Below the pieces are notes generated by a model that saw only the letters and a list, made by a program, of their open reading frames with translations, was not told where the DNA came from and made no database searches. A program made the position numbers and the translations under genes. This document shows, piece by piece, positions 35,601-47,690 of a DNA stretch of 64,000 nucleotides. The stretch is taken from positions 5,279,001-5,343,000 of the forward strand of contig NC_134029.1 in NCBI RefSeq assembly GCF_964204645.1. Reading direction: 5' to 3'. The first letter of the stretch is position 1. Each line of letters starts with the position of its first letter. Origin of the DNA: Tubulanus polymorphus (lineage: Eukaryota; Nemertea; Palaeonemertea; Tubulaniformes; Tubulanidae).

Positions 35601-38600
35601 TACTGAAAGTTGTATCTAATTCGCTCATTGCAGCTTTTTAATTTCCGTACATGTTCGTGGTGTGAAAATAATTGTATTACGCACTCTCTCCTCGATAATT
35701 GGCCCAATTTTGTCAATAAGCTTTGACTCCGATAACCTAAGACCTGGTTTAGCCCGAATTCAGAAGTGTACGATAAATATGCCCCCTAGTTGCCGTCGGA
35801 ATTTATCTCCGTGATAAGAAAAAACATTCAATGACCAGAAAGATGCGGCGTTGTGCAGGATTGTGTTGCATAGCAACAACCAGCTCGAATCTAGTGTCCA
35901 GCAGAGACGTGATAAGTACGTGAGACCTTCGGAGAATGTTACTTCTTAGTGTCCCATTCGCAGCAGCGAGCAAGCAATTTTAGAGTATTTAGAATAGAGT
36001 GCATTTGCCAAAATAGCGGCATAAGAAGTTTATTGATACACTATTGCAGTGTGTTCATGTGCCGAGAGCTATTTTTACTGCGCTGTAATATGAACATCAG
36101 CCCCGCTAGTCTGATGGATAATAAATCTGAAATCAAATTCCGCGTACTGACAAATTGAAGATGCCAGCTGCAGCGGTTGATTTGCCTCTGACAAACTAGG
36201 CCTTTGTTCATTAACACGTTCAGTATAGCATGAAATAGGTTTCCGTAGCAGGAGATAATGCTACTGGGAATGTTTGTAGGGGTCACTGGTATGCCAGTAA
36301 ACTTACCGGGTTGAACAGCTGATGTTTTTGGCGCATGGTATACAAACCTCTCTCATGTACTGTTACGTATCTATACCAGGCCTAAGTGATTTATGATGTG
36401 GATGATGCAATTTTAGTACTATACCAGGACCTATCTCTATCTAGGTGATGAATTTTTTATTGTGCAAAGGGATGCATTTTTCTGTTCAATTCACATTTCT
36501 CCAAACTTCATAAATCATAATCAATAGATTTTGAATGTGATTCATTCAGGGCTGGGGGCCTACGGTGGCTAAGGTTAAATCTTCCTGATATAATCCGAGA
36601 CATCTAACCAGTCACACTGCATACCGGTATACATTAGTTTATGCCACCCCAGAACGATTTCTAGTTTCGAGGCCTTGGTTTTTTGTACAGGGACGCCCGT
36701 AAATGAGAGAGTAATTCAGGCCTTCGCGAAACGCATATACAACTTGTCATCGTAGATTTGAAAGCCCGTACATAAACTAATTTTTATGTACTAAAGCGCT
36801 AAGTTGTGAACAATGCGACCTTTTACAAACGCATTCATGTCATAGTCAGTGTGTATAATTAAGTGTCAAAAGGTTTTTCCAACTGAAAATTTCATTCGGC
36901 TGCCAACGCCTCGCTCGCCCTCGAACACACAACACACTCACACAACTTTACTCTATTGGAATTCTCGTAAAAGAATCATTCATTTTTTCGGCGTAGATGA
37001 TGCCATTTTCGTCGCGTATGTTGTTCAAAGGCCGGGCAACGTTAACAATCTGGGTCATGTTTACCCGTATTGTTCGCGGATTTGAACCGATGTAAGGGCG
37101 ACAAAAGCCACAGCTGCTGTCAAGATTCCATCGTAGTCGTCGTAGTGGTCCCGTCGCATCTGACCGAACTACCCTTAGTTTGAAAAAACAATCTCTGTCC
37201 CTCTCTCAGGAATAACCTCGCTTCGTTTCCTAAGCTTGAATCGAAGAAAGAGGCCTTTTTATTTGGCGGTTGATCTTTGAACCACCTAAAACCACTAACT
37301 ATATTTGTTCATAAAGTACTGAATGGGGTACCAGCAATGCTACTGTGGCAAGTATGGATGCCACCAGGTGACGCTAGCGCTGGGTTACTGTGCTTCAATT
37401 CCTGTTAATACATATGCATTGAATTTGAATCAACCTTTCTCATCAGTAAACCCATTTTCAGTGAGAACTATACCGAACACTATTGAGTAAGAAAGTGAAT
37501 CTTATATCTATCCGATGACTCGTTTGATACATTTCGGATTTGGAAGCAATATGGCGTTCAAGTTTCATCGAAAATGGACTGATTTTCATTACGAATGACC
37601 CAGCGTTTTGCGGCACCGTCTTGTGAGTGCCAGCATCCCTTTGTATCACTCATTGGTAAGTTGGATGTACATTTCATCACTTAAAAGCAAGACTTGTACT
37701 GAAACTTTTTACGTTTAGAACTCGCGCACTCCTGATACTCCTTACTCCTTCAGTTATGGTTATTTGATCTAGGTTAATTGACACGGCAAATGTCCCCCTC
37801 AACGTGCTTGATGCCTCACTCTATATGTGAATGTGTGCGTTAAGTATATAATGGCAATAGCCCAGGAATTTTTATCACCAGTTTGAAGATTGAATTACAT
37901 AACAGAACTTTATATTCTCCTGGATATCGGAACTCTATAGACCTACATTTAGAAGGTTTGCTCCCTATTAAAAACCACTTATTACTTCATAAATTCGGAC
38001 AGGATTTAACGAGTAGGCCTATAGGCCTAACGTAGGCGCACTATGGATTTGTATACGGGACATAAATAGGACACTTCGTTTAAAAGTCTTTTATTTCATT
38101 ATCATAAAATTTACCAGTGAAATTTGCCATTCAGCTGGATCGAGCGGCGACTGGCTATTGAGCGCTCTGAACACATGACTTGCTATTTGTGCCAATTAGG
38201 CTGTTTTCTTCCGTTTACAACGGAACAAGGCTTCGAGCCCCTTTTCAATTTAAACGCAGGCTTAATTCAAGTCGTAGTTCTTTACGACCGCGCGGCGCTT
38301 AAGATTTCGCTGCGCGTTGAACTGGCTGTGCCAGTTGGAATCCCGTGTACCGAAAATTAATTATGCTATTTTATTGCGATATAGGCCACTACTGGGTTTT
38401 TATTGTATTATATTGCTCTGCTTCACCCGGTGTGGTGCCGCGCTGTACAACATTTCCTTCTTCAATCGGTCCAAGATATTGCATTAGCATTTGAATAATC
38501 GCAAACGAATTCTATGAAAATATTCACTATGTTCACTACCTCGTAAATACATTGTGTATCTGCAGACCGCAATCTCGCTGTGTATTTTCTTGTGTATAGC

Positions 38601-41600
38601 TCTATATCAAGCACTCTCTCTCAATTAATTAATTTCAACATTATTCTGGAGGATATTTTATTGCAATTTTAAGAGCATTAGCTCGATAAATGTATAATGA
38701 ATCGCGCAGTGGTGGTTAAGTGGCGAGAATCTGATGTGAGTTCCCACAACTTTCTCCGCCTTGTTCTTAAGTAAATTACTCCTGCCATCCGTTCAATGTG
38801 GGGGCCGAAATATCACTAGCGCATATCTTGCTGTAGACGTCATTATATTAGCTGCCTGGCAGCCATCTTCTTTCAATAGTATTTTGGATTCTTATTTGGA
38901 GGAATAGAATCCGAGAATACTACCCCATGGTCTGAGTGATATAATTTTTTCCTGAGGCTCTATGTATTACTGTCTTGATACAAAGCGTATGGACAACAAA
39001 GTATCTGAAGCCCGGTTTTGTAAGGTCTTATTTTGTGAAGGGTTTATTCCCTGATACCTCAGCTCAGGACCTAGTATCCTCATGACATTTCTCATAGCTG
39101 AGACATGCACTGGATAGACATATAGACCTGTTTATTCAAAAGAGCTGAACAGCACCTGTGAACATAGTTACCAGTGAAACACGCGCTCTATGAATGACAA
39201 TTTTGATTTGATTTTGAATTGTGGTTGAATTTGACTCTAGACCCGAAATCATTAAAATCATAGAAAATGAACTAATCTTAACTGACGACTTAACTCAAGC
39301 CCTCAATACTGTCGAACCGGGGGTCATGTCTACGAAGTCACAAAACGCTATACATCGACTCAAGTAAAGGGAGTTTATTCTAATAAAGAATAGCATCGTT
39401 CATAGAGGTTCGCTGCATAATGTGAACAATTTCTATAAATATGAAAGCGTTATGAAAACAGTAGGCTGCTTGTTCTGCTGGATTGAATTTTTCCCTCCTC
39501 GCCATGATAGTTCTCCTACACCGCGTCGGCATTCTTCACTCGATGGCGAAAAAATGGGCCATCCCGAAAAAATAGACCATCCGTTATATCGGTATGTATA
39601 TTCACGGTAATCGGTGATACTCGACTTTCTGGATGAGATATGAGACTGAGGAAAACGGTCAAGTTGTGCCCGATGACATTATTTCACAATCAGTAAAGCG
39701 ACATCGAAATCGCGATCGCTGCGCCATTTCAAAACGAGATCGGATTCGTTTCGTTTAGGCGTAATCAATCGCGTTGTATCTAATGAACCGAACTGCCGCA
39801 ATCTCGTTCGAACGGCAATCCGCAATCTCGGGCCGAGATAGCGTAGATCTCCGTCGTCGTATCTTTATTGTAAAATCATCGGAAATTAGCAGCGCGAAAC
39901 TGCTCGCTCCGCGGCGAACATCTGCGGGTTACAAATGATAGGCGTGCGCAATGGTTTTACGAGTAAACTATGTTTTTCACTGGAATAGTGTTTGCACGAG
40001 GTTATATCAGATTAGAGTTCCCGTATAGAACACGGTACTATGCAGCGCCGGGTAGCAGTACTGTAGAGGTGTGAATCACCCTCTCAATACTAATAATGCC
40101 CTAAAGCGCGTGTTTCCGCTGCTCTGTAAGCACTGCTCGCTGCTCCCTGCTCGCTGCTCCCCGCTCCTGTGTATCGTTTTCTTTGTTTGACAATATTGTT
40201 TCATCGGTAGTCTTGTATTTTCACAGTAATTGAGTTTATGAGTGGATGATTCAGCTGGAAAAATACGTATCCCGGTGAGGAGGCGGCGTTCGGTTTTTGT
40301 AAAGCGCAAGGTTATTATTCATTCAGTTTTACCCGAGGAACGTTGGAATGAAAATATCACCTTTGACGTACGAGAGTCACTTATCGGATATTTCAGGAAT
40401 GTGTATAGTTGCTGCCCTTTCCTCATGTTCTGATTGCTGAATTTGAATGAGTAGTTAATGTCATCAAAGCTTTGATGAAGTCTTAAATCGGTCTCTGAAC
40501 CTTCGACTTTCAAGCGAAAGCATGTCTTAACATCCTCCCAGAAGATACACTAGGACCCAGTTCTGCAATAGGTTTGACCCTTGGCTAGACTCGAATTTCA
40601 AGTATGGAGCTGGATCAAGAATCTCAGCTTTCTTCAACCATCGTTATTAGTCTTCATTCTCGATGGACTCACTGTCCTGGCATCACTTCACGGGTTCCTG
40701 TCACCCTCATGAAGGTCTGACGGCGTGAAGGTCAGATGTTGTCGTGCTGGTGTTGCCATGGTCAGATGGTATAGTAGGGCTATACGGTGGCGTGCGTGGA
40801 TGAATGCATGTACTGAGATAGAAACGCATTGATAAAGATCTGTTCTGGTATTTTCAGGTTTAATCTATATGCACTGTGTTTTTGATCAACAAACTTTGTT
40901 ATATACACAATCAGATGGAAAGTAAATATTTATTCTATATGAAGAACCTGGGTGTAAATATAGCTGATAGTGCGTAAAATGTGATTCCAATGGCCCAATT
41001 TACTACCGCTGGAATTTCAGTTCTTTTCTGTAACTTCATAACCCCAAAATTGTGAAACTTCAGAGCCTCAGTTAAACACCTGCGCTTTGTGACTAGTGAA
41101 TGGTATAGTTCAACAAAATTCCATAGCCCGAGCTCGGTTTCATATAGAGTTTAGCCTGGAAGTTGTACATTGAAGTAACAGTCAGATTGGGAAGTGTTGA
41201 GTCTCAAAATACCTACTTCAATTGCCCTTATGATTTCTGATCCCATGGCATTTTCTTGACACCTGTCCATAATTTCGCTTGGAATATTTAAGTCTGAGTT
41301 GTAACTGTTCGATGTGAACTCTGAAATAACAAAACCAGTCTTTTTCCTGAATTAAATGTTTACCCTGTTTGAGTAGATAATGTAATCGTGTACAAATTTG
41401 AAAGATTAAAAATGGAATATATTCATTTGTTCACACACCTGATAATAGTCTCAGTGGGTCTGAACTGATTTTTGATTAAATTAATGAATTTTGATGTTAA
41501 TATTCCAAATTTATATTTAGTGGGTTTGCTTTAATCATTAAAACACTATTTTGTTGTAGTGAATGACCTTGACCTTTCATTTGTGACCTCGATCTAATCG

Positions 41601-42328
41601 TTTACCGTATATATTTTCAGGTGACGGTGATCGTGAAGAGTAACAGAATGTGCGGCTCGGACGTATTCACGATGTATCAAGCGCAGAACGATGCGAATCT
41701 TCCGACGACGTTCGACAACGGGCGCAGTCATTACGGACCGGATCGTACGGTGACGATCACGCAGATCGTACCGGGAACGCACGTCGAGATCTACATACGA
41801 TACATCGATACGACGATCTCGATACGACAAGTCGGACGATACTTGACGGTCGCGATCAAAATGCCGGAGGACATCGTGAACTCGAGCACGCGCCCGATAC
41901 CGTACGGATTACAACTGTGCGCGCGCGGCTGCCCGGCCGGCGAACGCATCAACTATCAGGAATTTCTCGCGCGGAAAAAAACGCGCGTCGACAGTATTAT
42001 GCGGCGCAACGAGCTGGCGATGTCGCGCGAACGCGCCGTCAAACTGTGCAAGGCGGCGAAAACAACCGATTTCTACTTCGACTCGTGCGTGTTCGACTTG
42101 ATGGTGACCGGCGACGAGAACTTCACGCTCGCCGCGGCCATCGCGTTGCAGGACATGTTGCAAATGTTTCCCGAATTTCGTAAATCGAACAGAAATCGCA
42201 CGGACTTCGCGCGTTACGACATGTTATACGGTGACGGCAGTCGGACTACAGCGTTTTCATCCGTCATTGCATTTCTAGTTTTAATCGTAGTTTATTTAAA
42301 TTCGCCACTCGCAGCATCTGCCAGATAG
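29617..42328 (+). CDS. RGM: Repulsive guidance molecule (RGM), GPI-anchored, complete
   Basis: This is a GPI-anchored cell-surface ligand of neogenin and BMP co-receptor (family knowledge). Model: 29617-29636 (putative), 32738-32928, 33306-33811, 41621-42328, about 474 aa; phases agree. If exon 1 is wrong, in-frame ATGs at 32712 or 32835 serve as starts, the latter directly before the hydrophobic signal segment SSSILFVTILFGFLSISS. The N-domain has paired cysteines (CLVDMCWLQYKEALGF, NHNCTQEGP). The partial vWF-D domain contains HCGLFGDPHIRTF, where the acid-sensitive Asp-Pro bond (about residues 192-193) is the known RGM autocleavage site. Then come QTCKVAGAWPLVDN, QVTNEPVL, YIDTTISIRQVGRYLTVA, LCARGCPAGE and CVFDLMVTGDENFTLAAA. 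A C-terminal hydrophobic stretch (SSVIAFLVLIVVYLN) fits a GPI signal. N-glycosylation sequons include NMT, NCT and NFT. No RGD motif is present, unlike mammalian RGMA. Confidence 0.93.
30169..30339. mobile_element. pogo/Tigger-like MITE, TA target site
   Basis: The 171 bp element has 23 bp terminal inverted repeats. The left end is CAGTAGAACTCGCTTAATTC and the right end reverse-complemented is CAGTAGAACTCACTTAATTC. It is flanked by TA dinucleotides (30167-30168 and 30340-30341), the target of Tc1/mariner-superfamily elements. CAGTRGAAC ends are typical of the pogo/Tigger group. There is no transposase. Confidence 0.85.
32390..32520 (+). promoter_or_regulatory. Possible alternative RGM promoter
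   Basis: A GTTTATAG string near 32430 is followed about 45 bp later by TCTCAGTCAGTG, which contains an initiator-like TCAGTC, in a locally GC-rich stretch. A transcript starting here would read through 32738 unspliced and could initiate at the in-frame ATG at 32712 or 32835. This is a weak call based on motifs and position. Confidence 0.25.
33853..34050. repeat. Diverged tandem duplication in RGM intron
   Basis: Copy 1 (about 33853-33948) and copy 2 (about 33959-34050) share ATAGCTAGA, TTTTCAGG, AAGAAG, ATAATCTGGCAGATTC and CTCATTC in order, with a period near 106 bp. It lies about 40 bp past the 5' splice site of the large RGM intron. Confidence 0.75.
34434..34720 (-). repeat. Dispersed repeat, copy in reverse orientation
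   Basis: Reverse-complemented, this stretch contains AATGCTACTGTGGCA, AATCCACCAGG and GCCATCTGGTGGGATAG, blocks that also occur at 37325-37393 and 58236-58320. The order is partly scrambled by nested inverted copies of GGTGGATTCC. I take it as a dispersed family of unknown class. Confidence 0.5.
35865..35877. promoter_or_regulatory. X-box-like site in RGM intron
   Basis: GTTGCATAGCAAC is a near-perfect inverted pair of GTTGC half-sites with a 3 bp centre, as expected for an RFX-family binding site. It is a motif match only, with no conservation data. Confidence 0.35.
37325..37393 (+). repeat. Dispersed repeat, same family as 58236-58320
   Basis: It begins GGTACCAGCAATGCTACTGT and continues with GCCACCAGGTGACGCTAGCG. 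The copy at 58236 shares the opening block ACCAGCAATGCTACTG and CCACCAGGT. Both lie in introns. The class is unknown, with no terminal repeats visible at this resolution. Confidence 0.6.
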
Positions 42329-42590
42329 CCGTATGCAAATTCCTCGCTCTCTATCTCTCTCTTTCTCTTTATCGTGTTTTTCGTAATTCAAGCATTTATC
42401 ATTGAATCATCTCTCGGCGTGTATGCAGCATTGATTGTATTTGACCCTGTCATCAGTTACGACGAATCGATTTAAAGTCGTTCTCTCGTTTAGAACGGCA
42501 AGCAGTGATGCACCAACATTTCCAAGGCAATGATATCTCTTTTAACCACATTCGAGTCAGTGTAGGAGGTTTAACATTTGTGAATAACTC

Positions 42591-42706
42591 GGGGACTGGT
42601 TTTATAGAAGGGAAATAACTTAAACCCGGTGGTTAACTCAATTAATAATTAATTGAGATAGCCCCCTCCCCCAGTTAAGTTAATACCTGCCTATAAAACT
42701 GGGCTC
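42591..42706. repeat. Palindromic MITE-like element in RGM 3' UTR
   Basis: Outer arms ACTGGTTTTATAG (left) and CTATAAAACTGGG (right) are inverted repeats, continuing inward with AACTTAA/TTAAGTT. The centre CTCAATTAATAATTAATTGAG is an imperfect palindrome. About 116 bp, with no coding capacity. In an RNA it could form a long hairpin. Confidence 0.6.
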
Positions 42707-43463
42707 TGATTGGTCGCTAGTTAACCTGTGGACTGAAGCTGGAAATGGTCTCTAAAACATGACCCTGAAAGTAAAATCCGGAGAGGTTGCACTGTAGTTT
42801 CTTCAAATCTGAAATTTCTTTTTGGTACTCGTTTATCATTGTTATCACAACTTTTCAACCTCAAATGACTAATTTTTGCCTGCATTACCCGATGATCATA
42901 GATCTTAAATTAATGTTATCAAGATTAAGATGAATATTATCAAAAGCTCCATTCTATGAATGGATTTATGTAAATATATGTATATAGTCTCTGAGAGTAT
43001 CAATATAGAATTCTAATGTTCGAGTTGAATTTAACTCAAAACCTCAAAACTAGGTTTAAGATACCATTAGCATGTTAGGGCTGTTTTGAAAATATATATA
43101 TGCCTAGTTGATTGTGTTTTCTTGGGCTAAGCTTTCGCTGAAAGGTACTTAGGTCAATAAGCAAATCTCATCTCAAAGTCCTAGTCCCACTCATTACCAG
43201 CTAACATAAGCGTAAACTACTCTTGAGACGTCATCTGGTCATTCATTTCAATCACTTTTCACAGTGTAGCACGCGCTGAAGTTATCAATTCGAAATTTGA
43301 AATGGGCTTTCCAATGGCAATGCATATTTGTTCAACTGAGTAAATTGCCAGTTATGCATAACTTTTCAAGGCAGCAATAATTTAATAATTTATCCATACG
43401 TTCACCGTGTGAGATTTTTATGCAATACAAACTCAGAATTTGAGTATTTATGCATCTTATGTA

Positions 43464-43620
43464 CAGTAAACCCCTCCTTATTCGGCACCGTTAGATTTTA
43501 CGCAGATTTTTTGTCAAAGAATTTCAATTCCTTCGATTCTACCGTAAAGACCAGTGTTTGAAATATACACGGTCCCAAGTTACCAAGTAAGCCGCCCGGA
43601 GTTTAAAGTACTAAGGTTTA
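43464..43620. repeat. Possible decayed pogo-like MITE
   Basis: TACAGTAAACCCCTCCTTATTCGG resembles the left end of a CAGTRRAMC-type element with a TA target. The right end, GCCGCCCGGAGTTTAAAGTA, matches it only loosely when complemented. This is a weak call. Confidence 0.25.
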
Positions 43621-44530
43621 ATTAGCAGTGTGCAATTTGTTTGGATTCATGTTGATTGATGGTCAAGGCTGGATTTTATTGCGTCATAAGGATTATAAAC
43701 CATTAATACTGTAAGCAGTTTATGTTTATATGAGTAAAATTGCTTTAGTTCTGCATAAGTCTCTACGCTGGAAATATCCACTGACAGGTCTACAGATCTA
43801 GACTTACATGATAAGCCATGGCCCCTCTATGCATAAAAGCAATGTCCCCTGTCTTGTTTAGTTGCTATTTTTGTGTACGCCACCTTAAAGGGGAAGAACT
43901 CCTTAAATCAAGCATAACTTATTTGGCCAAATAGTTTCTTGCTTTTATACAGTTTTCATCAAACATCAGTTTCCTTTTCTTATTCACCATTTATTGAAGT
44001 ATTTTGAATAAAAAGTATGAGAATTTTACTCGGTCTCTTGTAATTTGTGAGCTTTTGCTGCGTTTTCTATGCAAAGATATGATATTATTTAGAACATTTG
44101 AAGCTGATGCAATTAATTATCACCTGTAGTGTAAATATTAACATGTTTTTATGTACATAAAATTATGAATGTTATGTAAATACAGAAGACAAGAAATTGT
44201 AAATAAAAGATGGATAAACGATAAAACGAAACTGATTTCACGTTGTGGTTTTTTCTAAGACTTTGAACTCAGTAAGTATGATTTCAATTCATCTGCTGAA
44301 ATACATAGGCGTCAAAGATAAGTCCCTGTAAAAATGTAAATCTAGGGGTAGGGTGCAGGGGGTGAGCACTAAAATTTCAAGTTGCCCTGAAATTTTACGG
44401 AAAGTTAAAAGTATTAAATTGATATCTAGAAAAGTTTTAATTTATCAGCTTGTCTGTATTTCAAAAAATGAGTTATTTTTTTTCCAGTGAGCTTTCTTTT
44501 GAGGTGCCCTTGCACCCTACCTGAATCAGA

Positions 44531-44547
44531 CCCTAGATCCGCCCCTG
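44531..44547. repeat. hAT-like transposon end
   Basis: CCCTAGATCCGCCCCTG is the reverse complement of a CAGGGGCGGATCTAGG terminal repeat, close to the ends of the 8357-8954 element. The opposite end may be the diverged CTAGGGGTAGGGTGCAGG near 44342-44360, which would make an element of about 200 bp, but this is not secure. Confidence 0.4.
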
Positions 44548-47500
44548 AAATCGCAGGGGTTCTGGAGTTGCATGAGCTTTCATTCCATTCATGGCTGCTG
44601 GACTGGCTGACATATCCCTGTGTGACTAACTCTTGTCAAGGATTATAGTACGTGGCCGCTACTCTCTGTATGATTCCATGTATTTCGACCAGATTCATTT
44701 TATACAGTGTGATTTGCACTTTACTACCAAGCACTACTACCATTGTTAGTGGCTATGCCTTCCTACATGTTTAGCGATCTTGATGGACTAGTTCTTTTCA
44801 ACTCCCCCAATTTCAATAGATCGTCAATTGAATGCTGTTGTACTTGTCTCATTTTAACCCCGTTTATTTCTCTAACACGAGAAATTAGCCAACATTGACA
44901 AACAATCGCGACTATTCATGATTCTTTCGAAGTTTAACAGGCGACCAGTGGAGGTCATGCATTAAACCACATCCGTTCCCCACATTCAGCCTATGAAGCA
45001 GTTTACATCCAACTAATGGTCAAAGGAATATATACGTGAAGACGATTGTTTTGAACTCCGTATGACAAAAAAAACATTTTCCTGTGAGAGATGCAATTCC
45101 ACTGATTCCAGTTCAATTACACTTGTCGTCTTATTTCAAAGGCATTAAGAAATAATGCATACATATACATATTGATTTGCTGACCAAGCCTCGACTCGTA
45201 GACCTAACTGGAGAAAATTGATTAAATCATTCAATGGGCATCGAGCACATACAGAAATAGAAGTCCGACAAGTGAAGCTATTCCTATGAGAACGAATGAA
45301 TACTCCCATATCCCGGCAAAACATTCTCTCAAACGTACAGCTTCGTTTCTGCTCATATTTGTATTGGGTGAGTCTGAAATAGCTTTCACAATTAATTACG
45401 AGGTTAATGTTAGACGAGGAGAGAAACTTGTCCCATATAAAACACACAAAGCAAATAGGAAGCGGCTTGGCTAAACATAATTGCAAGAAATCGTTCGCTA
45501 CAGGCCGCTGAATTATTCGCTGTGCAGCGTTCGAAAAATTCATCGCTAGCTCTACGGAAAGAAAACAGCTCCGCGTATATAGAAAAACCTTGAAGAAGAA
45601 ATTGAATCTGGCGAAGAACATACTGAGAAGGGAGGAAGAATTCGTCTGTCATTAGCGCTATCGTCAACACAAAGAAAGCGTATCACTTCAATTTAGTGAG
45701 TTTTTCTGTGAGTCATAGTTCTCTATTTTTCCTCGCCGAGATGAGAAGAAACGGCGATGAACCCTGTAGACAACTTTATTACTCCATCAACTGACATTCA
45801 TTGCCACGAAAGCAATTATGTCAATGGAGAGATAAGCCGAGTACATCCCTAATCCTCAGTAATGTCACATACAGCGCCTGTTTCCTTTTAGAATGATGAT
45901 TTTCTGTTTGGCACGGATTCTAGTAAAACTGTACAATGTTCGATAGAAAATAAGAAATTTGCATCGGAATTTACAGTTTGGGGAACTCTAGATTATCTGA
46001 AGCCGGGCGTAGGTAGTAGTCAGATCGGGCCACATGGCCTGCTGTCCCTGTGACGGCTAGCGACTCGAAGTGATGCGATGACCGTATAACCATTTCTGTG
46101 AATCACCATACAGTCGCTGATTATCGCATCCATTGGACTTAAGGCTGGTTTAGGGAACCCGCTGCCCCACTGCAGCGTGAGGTGCTGCCGCTGTGCTCAG
46201 TTAGCCGAGTTGATCATGAATCCGCAAAAGATGATCATAGGACTCGCAGAGGACTCTGTTCTCCTCTCCCTAGTTGCAAGCAGTTTTGGTTTTTTTTGTT
46301 TGAATAAGGAATTGTCCCTCTTATGATTTGACTTGAATGAGTTGATTTGATGGCCTTTCCAAACCCACCAACTGTTTCAAACGACTGTGCGCATTTGACG
46401 TAATTTGAACTAATTAGTGGCACAAGAATATTCACTGCTGGTTTTTGTGGCGTAATATATGCATGAACACGATGTCTATTAATAAACGGTAAAAACATCA
46501 ATTTTCCTTCTTGATCGATGTTCGTAATTGAATACGAAGACAAAACATGGCTGACAATAGAATTGCGGCATCGCGGCAAAAATGAAATATCGAGAAACAC
46601 TTGAGCTCCCGAGCTCAGTGGGGATTTTTAGGAGTTATATAAATCAATTTTTTCTCGTTATTACACGAACAAGCGATGCAGAAGTAACTATAAAGACAGC
46701 AAATCAATCCAATGATGAATGAACCACGTATATTGTTCCGAGTACAAGTACTCAACATTTTCAACTAATGCAGCGCAGCATTCTTCGTCGTCGTCGATTA
46801 TGATTTATATTTAATGCAGTAAAGATTGGTAATTACGGCCGTGAAGCAGAAATTGAAGGAAGCTCAGGGAGTGATAGATGGTGGGAGTTGTATGGAGCTG
46901 ACATCACATGCTACACTTGGCAGCGATCCACTGGATACTGCACCATTGCATTTGTTGCTTGACAGCGGAGAAAGCTATAAGACTGACTGGCGGCCATATT
47001 AGATGACAAACTAGACGATGATGAGAGATTTAAAGTTCATTTGAAGTTTCAATTACATATTAGACTCGCGTTGATTGCTAAACCGGCCATCTTCAGACGA
47101 TGAATGGCTGGTCAATAAAAAGCGGTATATTCATGATTTGACCGGACTCTGGGTATAAGCTGGCAATATTTTCGCCCAGATTTTCTATTCGTGCGCTCCT
47201 CACCCACTCGAAAAACCTTTACGTGTTATCGAGCCAAACTAAAAAGAGTACTCCAAACTAGCATATGGTCTATCTAGATGATTATCCATTAACACCTGGC
47301 CTATCGTTCCCAATATATAATTAACCACGGGAAATGTTTACGTTTAAAGAAACTTCATTAAAAGCATTCATTCGTTATTTGGATTAAGAGAGTTTGCCAG
47401 TCCAGGTCAAGATACATATACGTGCAAGTATGCAGGTGTTAGTTGGTTTGTAAATAACTTGGATATTTACATGTTCAGTAATGTATAGTATTGGTCCACA

Positions 47501-47606
47501 CATGCAAAATTGCGCATTAAAAGACAGTCTGATAAATTGAGTGGTAAATACAAAGTGCTGCTTCACTTCAGCACCTTTCGAGGTTGTAAAAAGGTAGCTA
47601 TAACGC

Positions 47607-47690
47607 GCCGATTCACGCATCCTCCCTCGGCAGGGATTCGAACTTGATGGCATTGCTAGACTCGACCACGATGTGGCAGTTTCGATCCCT
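47607..47690 (-). repeat. tRNA-derived SINE-like fragment
   Basis: On the minus strand AAGTTCGAATCCCTGCC matches a pol III B box. It is preceded at tRNA-like distance by CATCGTGGTCGAGTCTAG, which resembles an A box. A full cloverleaf with 7 bp acceptor stem is not formed, so I call a SINE head rather than a tRNA gene. Confidence 0.45.

Larger units (their letters stand above)
33812..41620. other. Large RGM intron (7.8 kb)
   Basis: The intron runs from GTACGT to TTTTCAG between the two main RGM exons. Apart from repeats (33853-34050, 34434-34720, 37325-37393) I see no coding sequence. GTTGCATAGCAAC at 35865-35877 is a clean inverted GTTGC/GCAAC X-box-like site. The size and position would suit intronic enhancers. 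Confidence 0.6.
42329..44225 (+). other. RGM 3' UTR with AATAAA signal
   Basis: AT-rich non-coding sequence follows the RGM stop codon. A canonical AATAAA at 44202-44207 is a good polyadenylation signal and would give a 3' UTR of about 1.9 kb. A pyrimidine-rich CTCTCT tract lies at 42345-42370 and an inverted repeat at 42591-42706. The 3' end is inferred. Confidence 0.55.

Noticed and set aside
41650-42183. 177-codon open frame in the +1-shifted frame of the last RGM exon, plus a minus-strand frame at 41909-42163
   Set aside because: They are shadows of the GC-rich RGM coding exon. The RGM frame has full family similarity.
45145-45670. 158-codon open frame between RGM and CHD1
   Set aside because: Cysteine- and phenylalanine-rich with no domain, in AT-rich intergenic DNA, and overlapping frames are open on both strands.
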